Shown: positions 48,301 to 53,992 of the stretch, one piece after another
Layout of the letters: every line of letters starts with the position of its first letter
Numbering within the stretch: position 1 is the stretch's first letter
Origin: Pycnopodia helianthoides
Lineage: Eukaryota > Echinodermata > Asteroidea > Forcipulatida > Asteriidae
NCBI GenBank assembly: GCA_032158295.1
Contig: CM063248.1
Location: 15,672,787 to 15,736,786 of the forward strand
Length of the DNA: 64,000 nt
Reading direction: 5' to 3'
The notes under the pieces: generated by a model
Seen by the model: the letters and a program-made list of their open reading frames with translations, nothing else
Told to the model about the DNA's origin: nothing
The model's database searches: none
Made by a program: the position numbers and the translations under genes

Positions 48301-50807
48301 GCTTTTACATCCCAGTCATCAGCCTTGTTGAGATTTGGCGAACACCATAGGAGACTCAACGTTCGGTTTGGGGGAACACAGACAGATTTACCCAAACCAA
48401 ACAGTGCAACTATAATGTGTCCACCATACCTCAAAAACGGCATATGACAATTGTGTCCCCGGGCAAGACACCTAACCATAAATTGCTTCTCTTCACCCAG
48501 GTGTGTAAAAGGGGAACCTGTGAGGGTTTGTGGATTAGTTATGAGTATGTCTGATAAACAGGGATAGTTTTGTAAAGCTCCTCGACCTATTTACCAGGAG
48601 ATGCGCCATACAGTTTAAAAATGCAGTATTATTATACTAGATTATCGATACAAAATTTGGTTGCAGTGACACCATGTGTTTATCTACATTCTACGAGTAG
48701 AATAGTTCCAAGTATAAGAACTAGTCCTGCAAAAGGAACTATTGCCATATGACACTTATTTACCAGGAGATGCGCCATACAATTTGAAAATGCGTATTAT
48801 TAAACTAGATTGTCTATACAAAATTTTGCTGCAGTGACACCATGTGTTATCTACTATTTATATAATACCAAAGCAGATCCTTGCCATTTAATTGGAGGAT
48901 TGTCCGTCACGTGATAGCAAATAAACGTACCATTGCCGCTACGTCATTAACCGTGCATTTTTCGTTCCATTCACCGTGCATTTTTCGTTCCATCCGATTT
49001 GTTCTATTGCACGGTGCGTACCACATCTTGCGTGCGGTGTCTTTGATAATGCAGCAGTACAGTAATACTGCAAGGCAATACTACATTACGGCGCTCGCGT
49101 GTCTCAAAATCTGAGCAGTACAGAACGGGCTTAGTCAATGTTGAATCCAAACAAACCAACCAAAAGAAATGGGTGAAATGTCACAATTAAATATTGTACG
49201 CTTTGTTTGTTTTGAAAGTTGTATCCTCCAATCAAAATGACAAAGATCTACTTGAATGTTTTATAATAAAACAAATAATGGATGTTTTTCATTCGTGCAA
49301 TAGTGAGAATATTTTCATTCGTTCGAAAGATGGAATGTTCCATTCAACTCAGCTCCGCCTCGTTGAAAAGAACATTCCATCTTTCAACTCATTAAAATAT
49401 TTGCACCATTGCACTCATAAACATTCATTATTTGTATACTATGAGTAGAATAGTTCAAAATAATATAAGAACTAGTCCTGCAAATGGAACTATTGCCACA
49501 TAATAGATTAGTGGGGGGGGGGCTCCTCATAGTAATTGTCGCTATCCCTGAGTGACATGAATTTGTTCTGAATGCTATTGCCCTGCTGATTCCTATATCT
49601 TTTGTACATGTATCTACCACAGAGTAGATTAGTGGATATGGGGACTTCTCTTAATTATCACTACTATCCCGAGTGACATCATCTCGGTTTAACGTTTTGA
49701 TAAGCCTGCTCTAGTCTCCTGAAGACGACAATACTAGATGGCTTAAAATACAAATTAACTTGTTAATTTGGATTTAATTTATTGATGAGATCAACTTAAT
49801 GATCAAGACACTGTCTTCATCTCACAGGAAATTATGGATTTTATGTTTTTTTCAGAGTCAAGTAGAGTTCTAATCAGTATTTTTCTTGCATGGTGCACCT
49901 GCGTCTTTATCTTCCACCTCAGACGGTCATCAAGATTTCAAGACTCATTTTATTCCTAAAAATCTCCACGAGACAACAGGGTCTTGTTTCATTGAATTTT
50001 TATGGATCATATTTACAAGGCTACACATTTTCATACTCTGATTTAATTTTTTTGTTGCATGCTGAACATTTGGGCTAAAAGTAAAGTTCAAACTACTCTG
50101 GAAGAAGTGTGTGATAATGTGTTGTGAGGTTTATACGTACTGAATGCTAATATACTCTACTGTGAGGGGGGGGGGTCAGTGGTCCAGCAGGTATTTTGTG
50201 CCATTATTTGTTACATGATGGTAGACGTTGGATCCACATAAAAAGGGTTAATCCAACTATCCAATATTCTACAAAAACAAAACCAAGATGTTTTTTTTGT
50301 TTTCTCATCAAAACTGGTTTATTTTGTTCATTGTTTATCTCTCTCTGACCTCTCCAATTTGTTTTTAAATCTTTGCTCAACAACCTCAATTTTGATTTTA
50401 ATTTACTTTAGAGATTTACCCATTGATTGAAATTAGCGTCCAGGGCCAATTTCATAGAGTAGAAAATATTGCTATAACAATTGTCTGCTCAGCAGAAATA
50501 AGCAGGATACCAGTCACAAATTGTACATGTGACTAGGTAGTTTGGCTGGTAACCTTATTCTGGTAAGCTTAATTTTGTTGTGCTTAACTACTTTTTGTGC
50601 TTAAAGCAGCTCTATGAAATTGGGCCCAGAGCTTTAAGCCGCATTCAGAATTTGGTTGCAAGATGAAGCAACACTCACCTTAATGTGCTGGACTCCGTCC
50701 ACATCTCCCACTTGCTCCTGGATGTTTCTCACACAAGACCCGCATGTCATCCCTTCAACATTGACAACAATGCAGCGATAGTGGTCATCAAAGACGTCCA
50801 TCTTCAT
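18070..50807 (-). CDS. ATP7: Copper-transporting P1B-type ATPase, ATP7A/ATP7B orthologue (whole gene, 20 coding exons)
   Basis: The product would pump Cu(I) across the trans-Golgi or plasma membrane using ATP, loading cuproenzymes and exporting excess copper. Twenty minus-strand GT-AG exons join in phase to about 1,495 residues, close to human ATP7A. Reading N to C: eight HMA domains with GMTCxxC motifs (about residues 1-672), TM1-2 (exon 7), TM3-4 (exon 8), actuator TGES (exon 9), TM5 (exon 11), CPC in TM6 (exon 12), DKTGT phosphorylation site (exon 13), SEHP (exon 13, after a one-base gap), TGDN (exon 16), GDGIND (exon 17), TM7 with YN (exon 18), TM8 with MSS (exon 19), and a tail with a dileucine and acidic cluster (exon 20). 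Two in-frame ATGs lie at 50807 and 50801; the second has the better context (A at -3, G at +4). Several exons carry single-base indels that break the frame. A non-coding 5' exon upstream is expected but not identified. Invertebrates usually have one ATP7 gene, so the A or B label is not meaningful. Confidence 0.96.
19677..19910 (+). repeat. 18-bp minisatellite, about 13 copies
   Basis: The unit is GAATCATGGACCTATTGA. One copy has lost two bases. The 18-bp period keeps the array open in frames on both strands, which produces artefactual ORFs. It lies in the last ATP7 intron. Confidence 0.92.
20444..21863 (+). repeat. 43-bp satellite array, 33 copies
   Basis: The unit starts GAAACTTTCGG and contains the inverted repeat GGTTAGAAACTAACC, then ATTGAAACAAAAGTGAG. 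Three variants (TTTTGG, TTTCGG, and AAGCTTTCGG) alternate in a partly repeating order. It lies within the last ATP7 intron. Confidence 0.97.
22253..22880 (-). repeat. 116-bp tandem array made from the family P MITE end, about 5 copies
   Basis: Each unit starts CCCTCCTACTGTCTGACCAT and runs to ACACAGTACACAGTCAA. This equals about half of the family P MITE (reverse complement of 9943-10172), repeated head to tail. Confidence 0.92.
22915..23050 (+). mobile_element. SINE C fragment
   Basis: It shares GGGGTTCTTGGCTAGTATAG and GAGAGTCCTTGG with the copies at 32925 and 40375. GGCTAGTATAGTGATTAAGT is A-box-like. Confidence 0.7.
23634..23802. mobile_element. Hairpin MITE family H, copy 1
   Basis: The ends GGGCCCAATTTCATAGAGCT and AGCTTTATGAAATTGAGCCC are inverted copies, and the inner TGCTTAAGCAG also pairs. 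169 bp. At least four other copies lie at 47112, 50443, 52155 and 53705. Confidence 0.85.
23865..24192. mobile_element. MITE with a long internal hairpin
   Basis: The outer ends TAGACCTTAT and ATAAGGTCTA are inverted. Inside, 23884-24017 is a near-perfect hairpin; its arms include CCGTGGAATGAGGTGCATGC and its complement. Confidence 0.75.
24725..25330 (-). repeat. Dispersed repeat R, minus-strand copy
   Basis: The reverse complement shares GGCTGACATGAATATCCACC, GTACAAAGAGGGA and TGTGGCATACAAGAATGGAC with 59736-60090. Earlier coding origin is possible but no intact frame exists. Confidence 0.7.
25501..25603 (-). CDS. ATP7: ATP7 coding exon 19: TM8
   Basis: This 103-nt exon is intact. It encodes [19 protein letters not shown], then [15 protein letters not shown]. 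The MxxxS pattern in TM8 is the other half of the membrane copper site. It joins the last exon as LKFYRKPDY. Confidence 0.95.
25735..26048 (-). mobile_element. SINE A copy, minus strand
   Basis: The reverse complement has a degenerate head and CTTGAGCAAGACACC, then the GGCACAGGCTGTATACTCCC tail shared with the 16140 copy. Confidence 0.75.
26835..26952 (-). CDS. ATP7: ATP7 coding exon 18: TM7
   Basis: This 118-nt exon is intact. It encodes [20 protein letters not shown], then [18 protein letters not shown]. The Tyr-Asn pair in TM7 is a copper-transport site residue pair in ATP7 proteins. It ends in phase 1. Confidence 0.95.
27395..27715. mobile_element. Half copy of the 55.9 kb inverted-repeat element
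   Basis: It shares AACACCATGTG, TAGATTTGTTCTTGGAAACT and CTACTGCCGCGGAGTAGATT with 55943-56303. It continues to CTCAACGTTTCGACTAGCTT. Confidence 0.65.
28132..28335 (-). CDS. ATP7: ATP7 coding exon 17: hinge GDGIND
   Basis: This 204-nt exon is intact. It encodes [16 protein letters not shown], then [18 protein letters not shown] and [23 protein letters not shown] binds Mg and forms the P-domain hinge. The length and phases agree with the human counterpart as I recall it. Confidence 0.97.
28650..28792 (-). CDS. ATP7: ATP7 coding exon 16: TGDN motif
   Basis: This 143-nt exon is intact. It encodes [20 protein letters not shown], then [23 protein letters not shown] is a conserved ATP-binding motif at the edge of the N and P domains. 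It is phase 0 into exon 17. Confidence 0.96.
28966..29418 (-). repeat. 113-bp tandem array, 4 copies, in ATP7 intron 15
   Basis: Units share CTTCAAGCACTATCAACTGA and CCAGTTACTGCCTAAACA. Each ends with CAAGCACAGTGATTTGACTT, similar to the adjacent 56-bp repeat, so one array probably arose from the other. Confidence 0.9.
29419..29878 (-). repeat. 56-bp tandem array carrying copies of the exon 15 end and splice donor
   Basis: Eight units, each containing on the minus strand TCAAACTGCTGTGCTGGTTG, then CTGTAAATG and GTAACTTACTATC. The true exon 15 end is the last, most upstream copy (AAACG before GTAACT). Each unit therefore carries a plausible 5' splice site. Confidence 0.93.
29848..30014 (-). 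CDS. ATP7: ATP7 coding exon 15: nucleotide-binding domain, second part
   Basis: It encodes DKILIGNR; one base is then missing at 29948-29952, and in the restored register [21 protein letters not shown] follow. This matches the vertebrate IGNREWL and DHEMKGQTAILVAID region. It ends in phase 1 (AACG then GTAACT). The last 31 bases of the exon and the donor are copied eight more times in the downstream intron. Confidence 0.93.
30015..30300 (-). repeat. Direct duplication (about 140 bp) upstream of exon 15, with a decoy acceptor
   Basis: Two copies share CAGGGAAGCCCTCAGTAT and ACATCTTTTTCATACTGAAT. The copy ending near 30162 has CCCTGCAG before AACACC, resembling the true acceptor CCTACAG before AACAAC. 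Confidence 0.8.
30655..30880 (-). CDS. ATP7: ATP7 coding exon 14: nucleotide-binding domain, first part
   Basis: This 226-nt exon is intact. It begins [13 protein letters not shown], then [10 protein letters not shown], matching the PGCGIGCKV region of the ATP7 N domain. It continues through a variable loop and ends REK plus one base (phase 1). Confidence 0.93.
30985..31052 (+). mobile_element. tRNA-like sequence, probably a SINE head
   Basis: It has A-box TGGTCTAATTGGTAAGAC and B-box GTGGGTTCAAATCCCAC with a good T-arm. The anticodon arm does not pair convincingly, so a working tRNA gene is unlikely. It lies within ATP7 intron 13. Confidence 0.5.
31477..31658 (-). CDS. ATP7: ATP7 coding exon 13: phosphorylation site DKTGT and SEHP
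   Basis: It starts [20 protein letters not shown]; the Asp of DKTGT is the phosphorylated residue of the P domain. One base is missing near 31529-31532. Downstream, the restored register gives [15 protein letters not shown]. The His of SEHP is the position of the common Wilson disease mutation in human ATP7B. It ends AKE in phase 0. Confidence 0.94.
31765..32340 (-). mobile_element. SINE A copy split by a MITE insertion
   Basis: SINE A sequence at 31765-31810 and 32143-32340 (minus strand) is continuous apart from a MITE at 31811-32142. The head side has the GTGTGGGTTCAAGTCTCGGT B-box region. Confidence 0.85.
31811..32142. mobile_element. TTAA MITE, family T copy 1, inserted in a SINE
   Basis: It begins TTAAAGGTATTGTACACTTT and ends AATAGTGTACAGGGCCTTTAA. 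The flanking SINE shows one TTAA in uninterrupted copies, so TTAA is the duplicated target. It is closely related to 51493-51841. Confidence 0.9.
32521..32711 (-). CDS. ATP7: ATP7 coding exon 12: TM6 with CPC metal site
   Basis: It encodes [20 protein letters not shown], with the transport-site CPC, followed by [12 protein letters not shown]. Three indels fall in the next 40 bases (two losses at 32574-32582, one gain at 32549-32556). Beyond them PLEIAHK resumes in the frame that joins exon 13 as HKIKT. Confidence 0.92.
32925..33165 (+). mobile_element. SINE C, near full length
   Basis: It has GGTTGGCGTAGTGGTATCTT at the head, GGGGTTCTTGGCTAGTATAG further in, and ends with tandem GAAAT repeats, a typical SINE tail. 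It lies in ATP7 intron 11. Confidence 0.8.
33558..33698 (-). CDS. ATP7: ATP7 coding exon 11: TM5
   Basis: It has 141 nt (47 codons) and is intact. It begins [12 protein letters not shown] and continues with a long hydrophobic stretch ([16 protein letters not shown]), which is TM5. It ends in an extracytosolic loop, PTFLLN. Confidence 0.95.
33784..34200 (+). mobile_element. SINE A, near full length
   Basis: Head TGGCCGAGCGG, body GGATGGGACGTAAAGCTGTA, and tail GACAAAGCGCTACATAAGAA. It lies in ATP7 intron 10. Confidence 0.85.
34215..34565 (+). repeat. Dispersed repeat Q, plus-strand copy
   Basis: It shares CAGGCCTGCTGTACAGTTTT, TATGGATAGCCTAGATTATC and GCCTTCACACGTCCCAAGGA with the reverse complement of 50868-51240. 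Confidence 0.85.
34745..34885 (+). repeat. 17-bp CpG-rich minisatellite
   Basis: The unit is GTCAACTCGGTCCGAGG with variants; about 8 copies. It is unusually rich in CG dinucleotides for this locus. Confidence 0.85.
35583..35808. mobile_element. Family P MITE, inverted copy
   Basis: Reverse complement of the 9943 and 58363 elements. The right edge is GGAGGGTTAA; the left edge has decayed to TTAGTCCTC. It lies in ATP7 intron 10. Confidence 0.8.
36047..36171 (-). CDS. ATP7: ATP7 coding exon 10: end of actuator domain
   Basis: It is 125 nt and intact. It encodes [20 protein letters not shown] and [13 protein letters not shown]. It is phase 0 into exon 11, forming SKAPIQ, the usual junction before TM5. 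Confidence 0.95.
36305..36840 (+). mobile_element. SINE A copy whose head region is triplicated
   Basis: A unit of about 120 bp with GTTGGAGTGTTGCAGCTGAG and GGGACTCAAGT occurs three times, and only the last leads into the full SINE body (GGATGGGACATAAATGAGGT). Confidence 0.8.
37078..37327 (-). CDS. ATP7: ATP7 coding exon 9: actuator domain with TGES
   Basis: This 250-nt exon is intact. It encodes [18 protein letters not shown], the [13 protein letters not shown] strand, then [19 protein letters not shown] is the conserved actuator loop for dephosphorylation. It ends in phase 1, completing Lys with exon 10. Confidence 0.96.
37835..37975. mobile_element. Small MITE related to 58021-58172
   Basis: It shares TCATCTTAAGATG, TACCATAGTGAATTGTACTG and the terminal CTCTTTGTGAAATTGA with the 58.0 kb copy. 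Confidence 0.65.
38449..38682 (-). CDS. ATP7: ATP7 coding exon 8: TM3 and TM4
   Basis: This 234-nt exon is intact. It encodes [35 protein letters not shown], and [19 protein letters not shown]. As I recall, the equivalent human ATP7B exon is also 234 nt. It is phase 0 at both ends. Confidence 0.96.
39259..39411 (-). CDS. ATP7: ATP7 coding exon 7: TM1 and TM2
   Basis: It encodes [20 protein letters not shown], then [18 protein letters not shown], the first two membrane helices of P1B copper ATPases. To join exon 6 in frame one base must be restored near 39403-39408, within the run encoding Trp-Arg-Arg-Ser. The donor after CAG at 39259 is in phase 0. Confidence 0.92.
39621..39703 (-). CDS. ATP7: ATP7 coding exon 6: end of HMA8 and linker to TM1
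   Basis: This 83-nt exon encodes DAGFEASL and a polar linker ending in DAIK and the first two bases of Arg. It joins exon 7, where Trp-Arg follows, as in the vertebrate IKQWKKSF region. Confidence 0.88.
40052..40210 (-). CDS. ATP7: ATP7 coding exon 5: most of HMA8
   Basis: It encodes a GMTCASC-like motif, then [20 protein letters not shown] and [10 protein letters not shown], matching the last HMA domain of vertebrate ATP7. The CxxC is broken by loss of about two bases near 40188-40194. One more base may be missing near 40204-40209. The rest is open and in phase 0 with exon 6. Confidence 0.88.
40375..40560 (-). mobile_element. SINE C copy, minus strand
   Basis: The reverse complement has GGCTAGTATAGTGATTAAGT and GAGAGTCCTTGGCTTCACAA. 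It lies in ATP7 intron 4. Confidence 0.75.
40779..41225 (+). repeat. Degenerate tandem copies of the family P MITE end
   Basis: Three to four units share ACTGTGTAGATGCATTCACC and AAACGGTCAAACAGTAGGAG. This is the same material as the 22.3-22.9 kb array, more diverged. Confidence 0.75.
41248..41415 (-). CDS. ATP7: ATP7 coding exon 4: second half of HMA7
   Basis: It encodes [18 protein letters not shown] and ends the domain at DDMGF. After that one base is missing near 41303-41308; in the restored register ATVMEDE follows, as in vertebrate ATP7. The donor at 41248 (GTAGGT) is the best candidate, but its phase with exon 5 does not close cleanly, so this 3' boundary is less certain than the others. 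Confidence 0.8.
41481..41743 (+). repeat. 80-bp tandem repeat, 3.3 copies, in ATP7 intron 3
   Basis: The period is exactly 80 bp (41481, 41561, 41641, 41721). The unit starts ATAAATCTGTTTTG and contains AACTATAACTAGTTAAC. Confidence 0.92.
41974..42177 (-). CDS. ATP7: ATP7 coding exon 3: linker and first half of HMA7
   Basis: The exon is 204 nt and intact. It encodes a polar linker starting EDLPKK, then [13 protein letters not shown] with its CxxC copper site, and ends KKK plus one base that completes Gly with exon 4. HMA7 and HMA8 correspond to the two membrane-proximal HMA domains of vertebrate ATP7 (domains 5 and 6). Confidence 0.93.
42250..42490 (+). mobile_element. SINE B copy
   Basis: It has a head with B-box-like GGTTCAATTTCC and the shared body GTGCGTTGGTTCTCTCCTAT and CTCTGGCTGTGCTTCATGGT. 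It lies in ATP7 intron 2. Confidence 0.75.
42897..43261. mobile_element. TTAA MITE in ATP7 intron 2
   Basis: It begins TTAAAGCCAGGGTATACCTT and ends AAAAGTATATCCTGCCTTTAA. Inverted ends with TTAA at each edge. Confidence 0.8.
43395..43575 (-). mobile_element. SINE A fragment, minus strand
   Basis: The reverse complement has TGTCGTGGCCGAGCAGTCTA and GTGGGTTCGAATTCTGG. The 3' body is short. Confidence 0.75.
44106..45378 (-). CDS. ATP7: ATP7 coding exon 2: second half of HMA1 and all of HMA2-HMA6
   Basis: This 1,273-nt exon holds five further CxxC motifs: GMTCQSC, then GMTCNSC four times, each followed by an MGF-type domain end. Human ATP7 genes also have one long exon for several HMA domains, but with fewer of them. 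Frame breaks occur near 45349-45353, 45124-45127, 44690-44694, 44486-44487, 44330-44350 (two in-frame stops) and 44142-44145. Domain similarity continues in the shifted frame after each break. The exon ends in phase 1, completing a Glu codon with exon 3. Confidence 0.9.
45379..47111. other. ATP7 intron 1, part with nothing recognised
   Basis: AT-rich intron sequence with a G-run near 46211. No exon or clear repeat was seen. Confidence 0.5.
47112..47305. mobile_element. Hairpin MITE family H, copy 2
   Basis: The ends GGGCCAAATTTTTATAAAGC and AGCTTTATGAAATTGGGCC pair as inverted repeats. Confidence 0.75.
47306..48459. other. ATP7 intron 1, part with a small palindromic repeat
   Basis: At about 48149-48278 GGGCCCAATCTTATGGCACT is matched inverted by GCTGTGAAATTGGGC; a similar element is at 58190. 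Otherwise nothing is recognised. Confidence 0.45.
48872..49251. mobile_element. MITE with inverted ends of about 27 bp
   Basis: The left CAGATCCTTGCCATTTAATT and GGAGGAT are matched inverted by ATCCTCCAATCAAAATGACA at the right. 380 bp, in ATP7 intron 1. Confidence 0.65.
49290..49425. mobile_element. Hairpin element
   Basis: The arms AAAGATGGAATGTTC and GAACATTCCATCTTT, with outer GTGCAATAGTG and its partner, form a long imperfect hairpin. Confidence 0.7.
50443..50627. mobile_element. Hairpin MITE family H, copy 3
   Basis: The ends GGGCCAATTTCATAGAG and CTCTATGAAATTGGGCCC are inverted copies. It lies just downstream of ATP7 exon 1. Confidence 0.8.
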
Positions 50808-50821
50808 GAAGCTGGTACAAA
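50679..50821 (-). CDS. ATP7: ATP7 coding exon 1: start codon and first half of HMA1
   Basis: The acceptor ends at 50822 and the GT donor follows 50679. From the ATG at 50807 there are 43 codons, including GMTCGSC and ending in GVQHIK. Joined to exon 2 this gives HIKVSLEEK, nearly the same as the first HMA domain of human ATP7A. The acceptor means an upstream, probably untranslated, exon exists. The 14 bases before the ATG are open in frame, so an earlier start cannot be excluded. Confidence 0.9.
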
Positions 50822-50867
50822 CTGTCGACAGAAAAAAATTACTTTAATTAGAGGTTGTGTTTCCATG

Positions 50868-51240
50868 ACAAAAAAAGGCTGACGCACAGGTGGACAGGTG
50901 TTTTTTGATTGGGTAGTGCCTCCTTGGGACGTGTGAAGGCCTTTGTTTTATCACCTTGTTAGCATTCAGTCCACGATCACTTAGTCTCAAGAGTCCGTGA
51001 CTCCGACTTCAGGCCTAGAAATTAATTCAATATGCAGATGATCTAGGCTATCCATAAGTTAAAGGAGCAATGTCCAATAGAACTGAGCAAACTGTACAGC
51101 AGGCCTGAAACTTCATGGAGGTAATTGCCTCCGTTGCCCCTGGCCATTGCCTTGGTGCCCCTTGAAATGTTCTGATAGAAATTGATAATTTCCTCATAGC
51201 GGTGCCCTTCACCAAGGACAGAACGCCTCGGTGCCCTTGC
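50868..51240 (-). repeat. Dispersed repeat Q, minus-strand copy
   Basis: Inverted counterpart of 34215-34565; it lies just upstream of ATP7 exon 1, so it may be in the 5' intron or promoter region. Confidence 0.85.
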
Positions 51241-51492
51241 CCTTTCAATAAAGCATCAGGCTTGCTACAGGGTAGATGCTGGGGTCGTTTGCAAGGGCAC
51301 TATACAATGACAAGCAGTGTTCGCCCCAGGATTTTCTTAAAAACTGTGGGACATTCTAGACCCGAAGCTTGGAAGTTCGGCCAAAGCACCCTGAATTGGA
51401 ACAAAATTCTCACAATGTTTTTTACTTGGTGATTATCTTTGGTTTTAAAAGCACTACTGTGCAATCTGGGGGCATTCTAAATGGATTTGATC

Positions 51493-51841
51493 TTAAAGGT
51501 ATTGTACACTTTTGGTAACAGCTCAAAATCAGTGTCCACATTTTGTGTGATTTTAAAAACGTATCATGCATGGACAAACAAACCTGTGAAAGGTTGAGCT
51601 CAATTGGTCATCGAGGTCACGAGAAAATAGTGAAAATAGATCTTATGTGTTTTCTGTTTTTTCAGATTATCGCGCGCGATAATTACTATTGTTTTACTCG
51701 TTTCTCAGAAACGATAGCATTTTAGGCAGAAATATTTTAAGGAACCCTTTCTACCATTACTAACTTTAAATCATGTAAGTTATGTGTGAATCTGTGAACA
51801 TTGTGTTTTTCGATCTTACCAATAGTGTACAAGGCCTTTAA
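51493..51841. mobile_element. TTAA MITE, family T copy 2
   Basis: It begins TTAAAGGTATTGTACACTTT and ends TAGTGTACAAGGCCTTTAA. It is close to 31811-32142, including TTATCGCGCGCGATAATTAC, a perfect palindrome in the middle. Confidence 0.9.
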
Positions 51842-52154
51842 GTCCCCCCCCCAAAAAAAAAAAAAAAAAAAAAAAATTAAAAAAATTAATAAATTAATAA
51901 AATAATAGTTATAACAATAACAAAATGATAACAATAACAATTTGTTTGGTTTTGTTTGTATTGGCCCGCAATGTGCGTATAAATTGAGGGTTGGGGTGGA
52001 GGCTATTTAATGTTTTGAACCATTCATTTGTGCGTTGTTGGTTTTTTCATCTCATTTGGGGATAAAGAGTTCTGAGCAGGGGGCTTCCACCTACTCAGAT
52101 CCACAGGCTACTCGGCTGGGATTCGAACCCACAACCCCCGCACTCTATAGACCA

Positions 52155-52355
52155 GGGCCAAACTTTCATAGAGCTGCTTTTAAGCAGGAAATAATGCTTA
52201 ACAACTTTCTGCTAAAAAAACCAAAAGAGCAGGATACCAGTCATAAATTGTACTTGTGATATGGTGGTTTGGCTGGTAACCTTTTTTTTCTGGTAAGCAT
52301 AAATATTCTGTGCTTAGCTACTTTTTGTGCTTAAGCAGCTTCATGAAATTGGGCC
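52155..52355. mobile_element. Hairpin MITE family H, copy 4
   Basis: The ends GGGCCAAACTTTCATAGAGC and AGCTTCATGAAATTGGGCC are inverted copies. Confidence 0.8.
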
Positions 52356-52960
52356 TAGATGTCTAAATCTAGTCTAGGCCTCCATTGCCTTTGCATGTGA
52401 ATGCCTCTTTGACCCTCTCGCTTCTGTCAAGTTGGAGCCTAATTGCAAAGTTCCAATAGATAACACATTCCACCAGGGGAGTATTGCTACATTCTCTGTC
52501 AAATACAAAAGTTCAACGCCCGATAATTCCTACATATTGCACTGACAGTAGATAATAATGTTTACTTGGACTTTTTGCTGAATCAAGGCCCAGATGGCTG
52601 AAAGATGATTGAATGTTGAATAACAATGTGGGCAGACTCTGATGGGTGAATGACATTTACATACTGGACTGTGTGTACACCATTGATAACAGTTGTTTAT
52701 TTTAATATATTTTGTAATTTATATCTTCTTAAAGTACTGTGTTTTGGGGTTTTTGTATGTTTGTTTTTTCAAAACAAGGTATTTGGGAGAAAAATCCACA
52801 AGACTGCAGGGCTTGTAGCTCAAAATGTTCACTGGGCCAGAAATTTGTGTACAAGAACAAAATCAAAAAGAGAAAAACATTCTGAGTTTAACATGCCTGT
52901 TTTTATTTGGACAATACAGCACTAAGAAAGACTTATTTCATCTGTCTTTATGGCTGTTAA

Positions 52961-53535
52961 GTGTACTTCATAACTCAACAAAATTGAATGGTATTTATCA
53001 GGAAGTCAACATTTGTACGGAATTTGTTTTCTATTCAAGGTATTACACAGTGAGGTATTGTTACTTAAAGGAACATTACAGAATTGGTTTTTGCTAACAA
53101 AACAGTTGCTGGCAGTGTAAGCACTTTATGTAATCCACCATACATAAACTGACAAACCTGTAGTAGAAGTTTGAGATCGATCGGCCATCTGGGTCACGAG
53201 AAAATAGTGAAAAACCGATTACACATTTGCATGAAACGCTCACTGAGCGATAAACTCAAATCGGAAAATTCGTTTATTCATTTCTCATCAAATATGGCAT
53301 TTCAGACAGAAATATTTCAGGGGATGTTTTCTACTATCATCATCATTAGACCGTTTAAGTTTTATCTAAATCTGTGATCAAAAGTATATTTTACAAGTTT
53401 TGTTCTTACCAATTCTGTAATGTTCCTTTAAGTGTACTTCATAACTCAACAAAATTGAATGGTATTTATCAGGAAGTCAACATTTGTACGGAATTTGTTT
53501 TCTATTCAAGGTACTACACAGTGAGGCATTGTTAC
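52961..53535. mobile_element. TTAA MITE (53065-53431) between two 104-bp direct repeats
   Basis: The MITE starts TTAAAGGAACATTACAGAAT and ends ATTCTGTAATGTTCCTTTAA. The segment at 52961-53064 is repeated at 53432-53535 with two mismatches noted, and TTAA borders every junction. Confidence 0.88.
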
Positions 53536-53704
53536 TTAATTGAAAAACACAAGACTGCCGGACTTGTCCAGTCATATAAGTTCACTGGCCCAACACTAAA
53601 ACCACTGGCCTCGGTCCAGTGTAAATTTTGAGTCTTGTTAATGTTAGTTTCATGGCCCAGACCACTCAAGTTCTGGTGTTGTCGAAGTGTTTGTTCAGGG
53701 CCAA

Positions 53705-53990
53705 GGGCCCAATTTCATAAAGCCTGTAAGCACAAAAACTTAGCTGTCTCGTAACCCTCTACGACCGTCGGGAGGATGGAGGGTTACAATATTGCAACTA
53801 AATTTCATGGAGCTGCTTAAACACTAAAAGTAGATTTAAAGCACAAAAAAATTATGCTCACCAGAATAAGATTACCAGCCAAAATATGATGACACTACAA
53901 TCTGTGACTGGTATCCTGCTTATTTTAGCTTGGAAAGGAAGTTTGTAAGAACAATTTTCTGCTTAAAGGCAGCTCTATGAAATTGGGCCC
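53705..53990. mobile_element. Hairpin MITE family H, copy 5 (compound)
   Basis: It begins GGGCCCAATTTCATAAAGCC and ends TCTATGAAATTGGGCCC, with a second internal end near 53790, so it may be two nested copies. Confidence 0.7.
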
Positions 53991-53992
53991 AG

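Noticed and set aside
18070..50807. ATP7 as a processed or decayed pseudogene
   Set aside because: Introns are present with correct phases, nine exons are perfect, all catalytic motifs persist, and a neighbouring gene shows the same indel type. Sequencing error is the simpler explanation, though not proven.
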